From: Clostridia bacterium
Lineage (GTDB): Bacteria > Bacillota_A > Clostridia > Oscillospirales > CAG-272
Assembly: GCA_017632155.1 (NCBI GenBank)
Contig: JAGBRZ010000093.1
Span: 1 to 6,972 of the forward strand
Reading direction: 5' to 3'
DNA: 6,972 nt
In this document: positions 5,135-6,972 of the stretch, piece after piece
Layout: each line of letters starts with the position of its first letter
Position numbering within the stretch: the stretch's first letter is position 1
The notes under the pieces: generated by a model
The model's input: the letters and a program-made list of their open reading frames with translations, nothing else
Told to the model about the DNA's origin: nothing
Database searches by the model: none
Translations under genes and position numbers: made by a program

Positions 5135-5310
5135 GGATTCTGCCGTATATCTTCTTCAATCAGCCATTTTATGTATCCCTGAATATTTCCGACCTGTTCA
5201 AGCCGTTTTATGATTTCTGCATCCGTTTTCAAGTTCAATTTCAGGTGATACTGCTTTGTATTCTTCGCATCATACTTTGCAACCGCTCTTGCTTGTGCTT
5301 CAGTTGCCAT
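5131..5310 (-). CDS. Ribbon-helix-helix (Arc/MetJ-type) DNA-binding protein
   Basis: A 59-aa protein whose ATG follows GGAGGGCTAACC. After a short lead (MATEAQARAVAKYDAKN) comes an amphipathic strand (TKQYHLKLNLKTD), helix A (AEIIKRLEQVG) and helix B (NIQGYIKWLIEEDIRQ), which is the strand-helix-helix order of RHH dimers. The end GNIQGYIKWLIEEDI closely resembles short Arc-like proteins common in Clostridia mobile elements. It is the last gene of the accessory operon, before the terminator and attP. It may autoregulate the operon by binding the palindromic promoter, or act as an architectural factor at attP; both are inference. Confidence 0.8.
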   Translation of the reverse strand: MATEAQARAVAKYDAKNTKQYHLKLNLKTDAEIIKRLEQVGNIQGYIKWLIEEDIRQNP

Positions 5311-5345
5311 GGTTAGCCCTCCTTCTTCATGGATTCATGCCAATA

Positions 5346-5408
5346 CTATCTTATCATATCCATGATTAAAAGCAAAGCAACCGGAGAATAAATAATTATA
5401 GCGATCAT
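5346..5408 (-). CDS. 20-aa hydrophobic microprotein
   Basis: The ATG (5406-5408) lies directly after GGAGGGCTAAC, the same ribosome string used by confirmed neighbours. The product is MIAIIIYSPVALLLIMDMIR, almost entirely apolar with one Arg at the end, so it could be a single membrane-spanning peptide. It follows a hairpin and precedes the RHH gene by 35 bp. The coding region also contains a weak promoter-like pair (TTGCTT 5375-5380, 16 bp, TATGAT 5353-5358) that could feed the RHH gene. It could be a small membrane protein, a leader peptide, or chance. Confidence 0.45.
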   Translation of the reverse strand: MIAIIIYSPVALLLIMDMIR

Positions 5409-5461
5409 GTTAGCCCTCCAATGCCGGGGATATACCGCCCCGGCTCGGTATCACATATCAT
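5405..5461 (-). CDS. Possible 18-aa leader ORF through a hairpin
   Basis: The ATG begins on the base after the 115-aa gene's TGA. The frame encodes MICDTEPGRYIPGIGGLT and its TGA overlaps the ATG of the 20-aa microprotein (ATGA). It has only a weak ribosome region (AAAGG, then TTGGGAAATTTGA), so it would depend on reinitiation. It reads through the hairpin at 5423-5444. A comparable mini-ORF lies before the next hairpin (5833-5862). Confidence 0.25.
   Translation of the reverse strand: MICDTEPGRYIPGIGGLT
5423..5444 (-). promoter_or_regulatory. Intercistronic hairpin before the microprotein ribosome site
   Basis: In the leftward mRNA GCCGGGG and CCCCGGC pair over seven bases around the loop CGGTATAT; GGAGGGCTAAC-ATG starts four bases after the stem. 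There is no U-run, so it is not a terminator. Stem, loop length (8 nt, starting CGG) and spacing match the hairpin at 5825-5846, so the two appear to be copies of one element. Confidence 0.6.
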
Positions 5462-5809
5462 TCAAATTTCCCAACCTTTGACCTCTGCAAGTTCCTTCGC
5501 GTCATCATCTTTGCGGAGTTTCCATGCAATGTATTCCCGGCAAAACTTTTCTCCTGCAAACCGCATCTCTTTCGGCGCTCTTCCGCTATGCTCAAATCCG
5601 TCACCATAACCGTTTTGCATGGACTCATCATAAATGATTTCCTCAAGGTCTTTTATTGTATCAGGAATGTATTCTTCGTTCCCGTCCTGATAATCGTTAT
5701 AAAATCCTCCGACAATCCAGTTGATTGCATAGCGGATATTCCGCATTGCGATCTTTTCGTGTCCTGTCCGCTGATCCTTTCCACGACCTTCAAAGATAAA
5801 CTGTGCCAT
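5462..5809 (-). CDS. Unknown 115-aa protein of the accessory operon
   Basis: The ATG at 5807-5809 has AAAGGGGCTAACA before it. The protein is charged and soluble, with no signal or membrane segment. Visible segments are an N-terminal strand and Gly-rich turn (MAQFIFEGRGKDQRTGHEKI), an aromatic helix (MRNIRYAINWIVGGFYNDY), an acidic helix (IKDLEEIIYDESMQ), a GYGDGFEHSG turn and a basic/acidic C-terminal helix region (KFCREYIAWKLRKDDDAKEL). No catalytic signature or known family is recognised. Size and position (between holin and attP, own promoter) fit phage accessory or anti-defence genes, but nothing in the sequence proves that. Confidence 0.7.
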   Translation of the reverse strand: MAQFIFEGRGKDQRTGHEKIAMRNIRYAINWIVGGFYNDYQDGNEEYIPDTIKDLEEIIYDESMQNGYGDGFEHSGRAPKEMRFAGEKFCREYIAWKLRKDDDAKELAEVKGWEI

Positions 5810-5824
5810 TGTTAGCCCCTTTCT

Positions 5825-5846
5825 CCGGGGGTTTAGCCGCCCCCGG
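5825..5846 (-). promoter_or_regulatory. Intercistronic hairpin before the 115-aa gene
   Basis: In the leftward mRNA CCGGGGG and CCCCCGG pair over seven bases around the 8-nt loop CGGCTAAA, ending four bases before AAAGGGGCTAAC and the ATG. There is no U-run. A 9-codon mini-ORF (5833-5862, MTDTPTGGG) starts in an ATGA overlap with the stop of the 87-aa gene and stops inside the loop, so ribosomes may reach the stem. Confidence 0.6.
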
Positions 5847-5858
5847 TCGGCGTGTCGG

Positions 5859-6122
5859 TCATTTCAGTAATGCTAATATTGCTCTGTATCCCTTCGCCGT
5901 TGGAAGATAACCATCAGTCCCGCCATAACATCCGGTTCCGTTTACTCTCCGGAGATATCCAGAGTTGCAATCATCTTCCGTCCCGGGGACGTCAAGATTT
6001 AACTTTGTCTTCTGAAGAACGATCTTCACTGCATCCAATGTCAGGGCGTTTACCGTGTACATCCGTTTCGCACCGGTGGTTCTCATCGTGAAGAGATCAG
6101 CAAAGAATCCCGCTGTCTTCAT
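5859..6122 (-). CDS. Unknown 87-aa protein of the accessory operon
   Basis: The chosen start is the ATG at 6120-6122. GGAGGAAGGTAGC lies just upstream, and the start overlaps the stop of the 49-aa gene as ATGA; an in-frame ATG eight codons earlier lacks a ribosome site. The product begins MKTAGFFADLFTMRTTGAKR and continues with a helix (NALTLDAVKIVLQKTKLNL). A Gly/Cys/Tyr-rich turn region follows (DDCNSGYLRRVNGTGCYGGT), then a closing helix (YLPTAKGYRAILALL). Residues 60-87 could be a winged element, but no family is recognised. It is translationally coupled to the coiled-coil protein before it, so the two may form a complex. Confidence 0.65.
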   Translation of the reverse strand: MKTAGFFADLFTMRTTGAKRMYTVNALTLDAVKIVLQKTKLNLDVPGTEDDCNSGYLRRVNGTGCYGGTDGYLPTAKGYRAILALLK

Positions 6123-6268
6123 GCTACCTTCCTCCCTTCCTTCCATTCTGTCAACTTGCGTTCGTTCTCGTCCTCAATTTCCCGATGAATATCCAACATC
6201 TTTGTAAACCTGTCCAACCGTTCGTCCAGCATCTCAACATACTCGTCAAACCTGTACTTCATAGCCAT
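6119..6268 (-). CDS. Unknown 49-aa helical (coiled-coil) protein
   Basis: The frame starts at ATG 6266-6268 or, with better spacing from GGAAAGG, at the ATG two codons later (6260-6262). The product (YRFDEYVEMLDERLDRFTKM, then LDIHREIEDENERKLTEWKE) is highly charged and almost wholly helical with heptad-like leucines, a likely short coiled coil. The TGA overlaps the ATG of the 87-aa gene. Two hairpins precede its ribosome site (6284-6298 and 6307-6322). No family is recognised. Confidence 0.6.
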   Translation of the reverse strand: MAMKYRFDEYVEMLDERLDRFTKMLDIHREIEDENERKLTEWKEGRKVA

Positions 6269-6283
6269 CAACCTTTCCTTTCC

Positions 6284-6322
6284 CCGGTCTGGCACCGGCT
6301 ACGAGCGGCGGCTTGCGCCGCC
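6284..6322 (-). promoter_or_regulatory. Double hairpin before the 49-aa gene
   Basis: In the leftward mRNA GGCGGC-GCAA-GCCGCC (6307-6322, GNRA-type tetraloop) is followed by CCGGT-GCCAG-ACCGG (6284-6298) and then GGGGAAAGGAAAGG as ribosome site. There is no U-run. The structures fill the 66-bp gap after the ArdC-like gene and match the placement of the other hairpins in this operon. They may set mRNA processing or relative expression. Confidence 0.6.
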
Positions 6323-6334
6323 CGTCTGCCGAAG

Positions 6335-6661
6335 TCAGGATACCTTTTCGACCTGTTCTGCCGTGAACCAGAAAGACTTTTTCAGGAAACAGCGTCCGCT
6401 GATCTCTTCCCCGGTTTCCTCATCTTTCTTTCCGGCGTATTTCCAGATCGGGAAAGTCGCTTTTGCGTGTTCCCCTCTCTTGACCTGATAGCCTCGATCC
6501 TTCCACCCGTTGTAGGTGTGAATCGGTTCAGGTTCAGGAAGTTCGACCTTCGATCCATCCGGGAGTTCCTGAACAAATACCCTGCCGGTTGGTTTCAGGA
6601 TTCCTTGCTTCATCAGTTCCAGTGATTCCCTCAGAATGATTTCCCCGTTTGTCATTGCCAT
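6335..6661 (-). CDS. ArdC-like ssDNA-binding-domain protein
   Basis: A 108-aa protein, first gene of the accessory operon. GGAGGGCTAAC lies ahead of two in-frame ATGs (6659-6661 and two codons later). Residues 51-75 (NGWKDRGYQVKRGEHAKATF, then PIWKY) and 91-105 (CFLKKSFWFTAEQVE) match, from memory, the core of the ArdC/LtrC N-terminal ssDNA-binding domain, in which 'G-x-x-V-(K/R)-K/R-G-E-(K/H)' precedes a strand and a late 'F-x-x-x-Q' follows. ArdC proteins protect incoming plasmid DNA; the short phage versions lack the metalloprotease half. A role in protecting phage DNA or in ssDNA handling is inferred. Confidence 0.65.
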   Translation of the reverse strand: MAMTNGEIILRESLELMKQGILKPTGRVFVQELPDGSKVELPEPEPIHTYNGWKDRGYQVKRGEHAKATFPIWKYAGKKDEETGEEISGRCFLKKSFWFTAEQVEKVS

Positions 6662-6691
6662 CGTGTTAGCCCTCCTTCATTTGATGATATA

Positions 6692-6720
6692 AGTATACAC
6701 CTATAGAAAACAAAAATCAA
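6692..6720 (-). promoter_or_regulatory. Sigma-A promoter of the accessory operon
   Basis: On the minus strand TTGATT (6715-6720), exactly 17 bp, TATACT (6692-6697), about 30 bp before the first ATG. Upstream is an A/T-tract region (6725-6767) that may act as an UP element or bend. It is the best sigma-A promoter in the window and makes the cassette independent of the lysis genes. Confidence 0.8.
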
Positions 6721-6724
6721 GCCC

Positions 6725-6747
6725 TTTTTTGAAAAAATTTCAAAAAA
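6725..6747. promoter_or_regulatory. 23-bp palindrome upstream of the accessory promoter
   Basis: TTTTTTGAAA (6725-6734) and TTTCAAAAAA (6738-6747) are perfect 10-bp arms around AAA, beginning four bases upstream of the -35. It could be an operator for a dimeric regulator such as the RHH protein at the end of the same operon. Because it is made of A/T tracts, it may instead only be a bent UP-type region. Confidence 0.5.
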
Positions 6748-6761
6748 TTTTGCCAAAAATG

Positions 6762-6787
6762 AAAAAAGTTCCCGGTTTCCCGGGAAC
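6762..6787 (-). terminator. Terminator after the holin gene
   Basis: On the minus strand GTTCCCGG, loop GAAA, CCGGGAAC is a perfect 8-bp stem followed by six T residues (plus-strand A run 6762-6767). It is 10 bp after the holin stop and ends the late/lysis transcript before the accessory promoter. The GAAA tetraloop is shared with the terminator at 5097-5121. Confidence 0.88.
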
Positions 6788-6797
6788 CATTGAAAAA

Positions 6798-6972
6798 TCA
6801 AGCTTGATCGGGCGGTTTGACTTCAGGCAGACCGGCGAGAGCAAGCAGGATTGCACAGACCGCGCCGAAAGCACCGGCAGACAGAGCCGCAAGCCAGTTG
6901 ACATCACCCAGAACAACAGCTCCGGTGCCAATATAGGCAAGTGCGCTTTCCGCAAAAGTCCTGATTGCTCGA
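6798..6972 (-). CDS. Holin, r1t-like (C-terminal part; start lies beyond the window)
   Basis: An open frame from the right edge to TGA at 6798-6800 gives 57 residues. They begin RAIRTFAESALAYIGTG, then a segment with VNWLAALSAGAFGAV and a long apolar stretch (CAILLALAGLPEV) before a short polar tail (KPPDQA). The two membrane segments separated by a 'D-V-x-W' turn, and the RTFA-x-(S/T)-A-L-A start, match r1t/phage_holin family holins of Gram-positive phages. Holins form the membrane lesion that releases or triggers endolysin. An endolysin gene should be next to it outside the window. The gene ends just before a strong terminator. Confidence 0.8.
   Translation of the reverse strand, partial: RAIRTFAESALAYIGTGAVVLGDVNWLAALSAGAFGAVCAILLALAGLPEVKPPDQA

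Larger units (their letters stand above)
1..6972. mobile_element. Temperate phage genome segment (lysis end, accessory cassette, attP, int, immunity, early recombination genes)
   Basis: A holin, CI-like and Cro-like repressors, tyrosine integrase, Erf and a probable replication initiator are packed in phage order with almost no spacing. The order is holin, accessory genes, attP, int, cI, then divergent cro and early genes. This is the usual order around attP in temperate siphoviruses of Bacillota. Genes lie on both sides of the tRNA half-site, and the GGAGGGCTAAC ribosome-site string recurs on both sides, so I infer one phage genome in unintegrated form. An alternative is two adjacent elements at the same tRNA gene. 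No capsid, tail or packaging gene is in the window. Confidence 0.85.

Noticed and set aside
4734..5213. 159-codon plus-strand frame running from int through the att core
   Set aside because: It crosses the int stop, tRNA half and terminator; the first part is out of frame with the integrase catalytic domain.
6185..6625. 146-codon plus-strand frame
   Set aside because: It is the antisense of the ArdC-like and 49-aa genes, with no ribosome site and unnatural Cys/Phe/Leu-rich composition.
6740..6955. 71-codon minus-strand frame over the holin end and terminator
   Set aside because: It runs through the terminator hairpin, while another minus-strand frame of the same DNA encodes a clear holin C-terminus.

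Overview
The window looks like part of the genome of a temperate, siphovirus-like phage of a Bacillota (Clostridia-type) host. The evidence is strong GGAGG-type ribosome sites, a LexA-like CI repressor, an Erf-type recombinase, a Tn916/phage-type tyrosine integrase, an r1t-like holin, and an attachment core that is the 3' half of a tRNA-Met(CAT) gene. No host housekeeping gene is visible. The tRNA half has phage genes on both sides: integrase on the left, and the lysis end plus an accessory cassette on the right. This arrangement fits attP in an unintegrated (circular or packaged) genome better than a prophage end. The same unusual ribosome-site string (GGAGGGCTAAC) before genes on both sides supports a single genome.

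Layout. Positions 1-3024 are a leftward early operon. Read from its promoter, it runs: Cro-like repressor (3024), small HTH/excisionase-like protein, 66-aa and 101-aa unknowns, a basic 55-aa unknown, a 112-bp gap with two hairpins, an 8-Cys 67-aa protein, Erf single-strand annealing protein, a NinB-like protein, an HTH protein, and the first 27 codons of a probable replication initiator. Positions 3025-3155 are the divergent immunity switch, with AT-rich repeated operator half-sites. Positions 3156-4960 are the rightward lysogeny operon, cI-like repressor then integrase. Positions 4904-5134 form a complete-looking attP: paired GGGGTTCAA arm repeats on each side of the tRNA core.

Positions 5131-6661 hold a leftward accessory operon with its own sigma-A promoter (preceded by a 23-bp palindrome) and its own terminator. 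It encodes an ArdC-like ssDNA-binding-domain protein, three unknown small proteins (49, 87 and 115 aa), a 20-aa hydrophobic microprotein and a terminal ribbon-helix-helix protein. Most of its intercistronic gaps carry GC-rich hairpins just before the ribosome site. Positions 6762-6972 hold a terminator and the C-terminal part of a holin.

How it works together: the CI-like and Cro-like proteins would set the lysis/lysogeny choice at 3025-3155. CI and integrase share a transcript for establishment of lysogeny. Integrase would recombine attP into a host tRNA-Met gene, probably within the anticodon loop, so that the phage 3' half rebuilds the tRNA and supplies a terminator behind it. The most promising undescribed part is the self-contained cassette between holin and attP. 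It has the layout of phage 'moron' or anti-defence operons, with small unknown proteins, a terminal DNA-binding regulator and a palindromic promoter.
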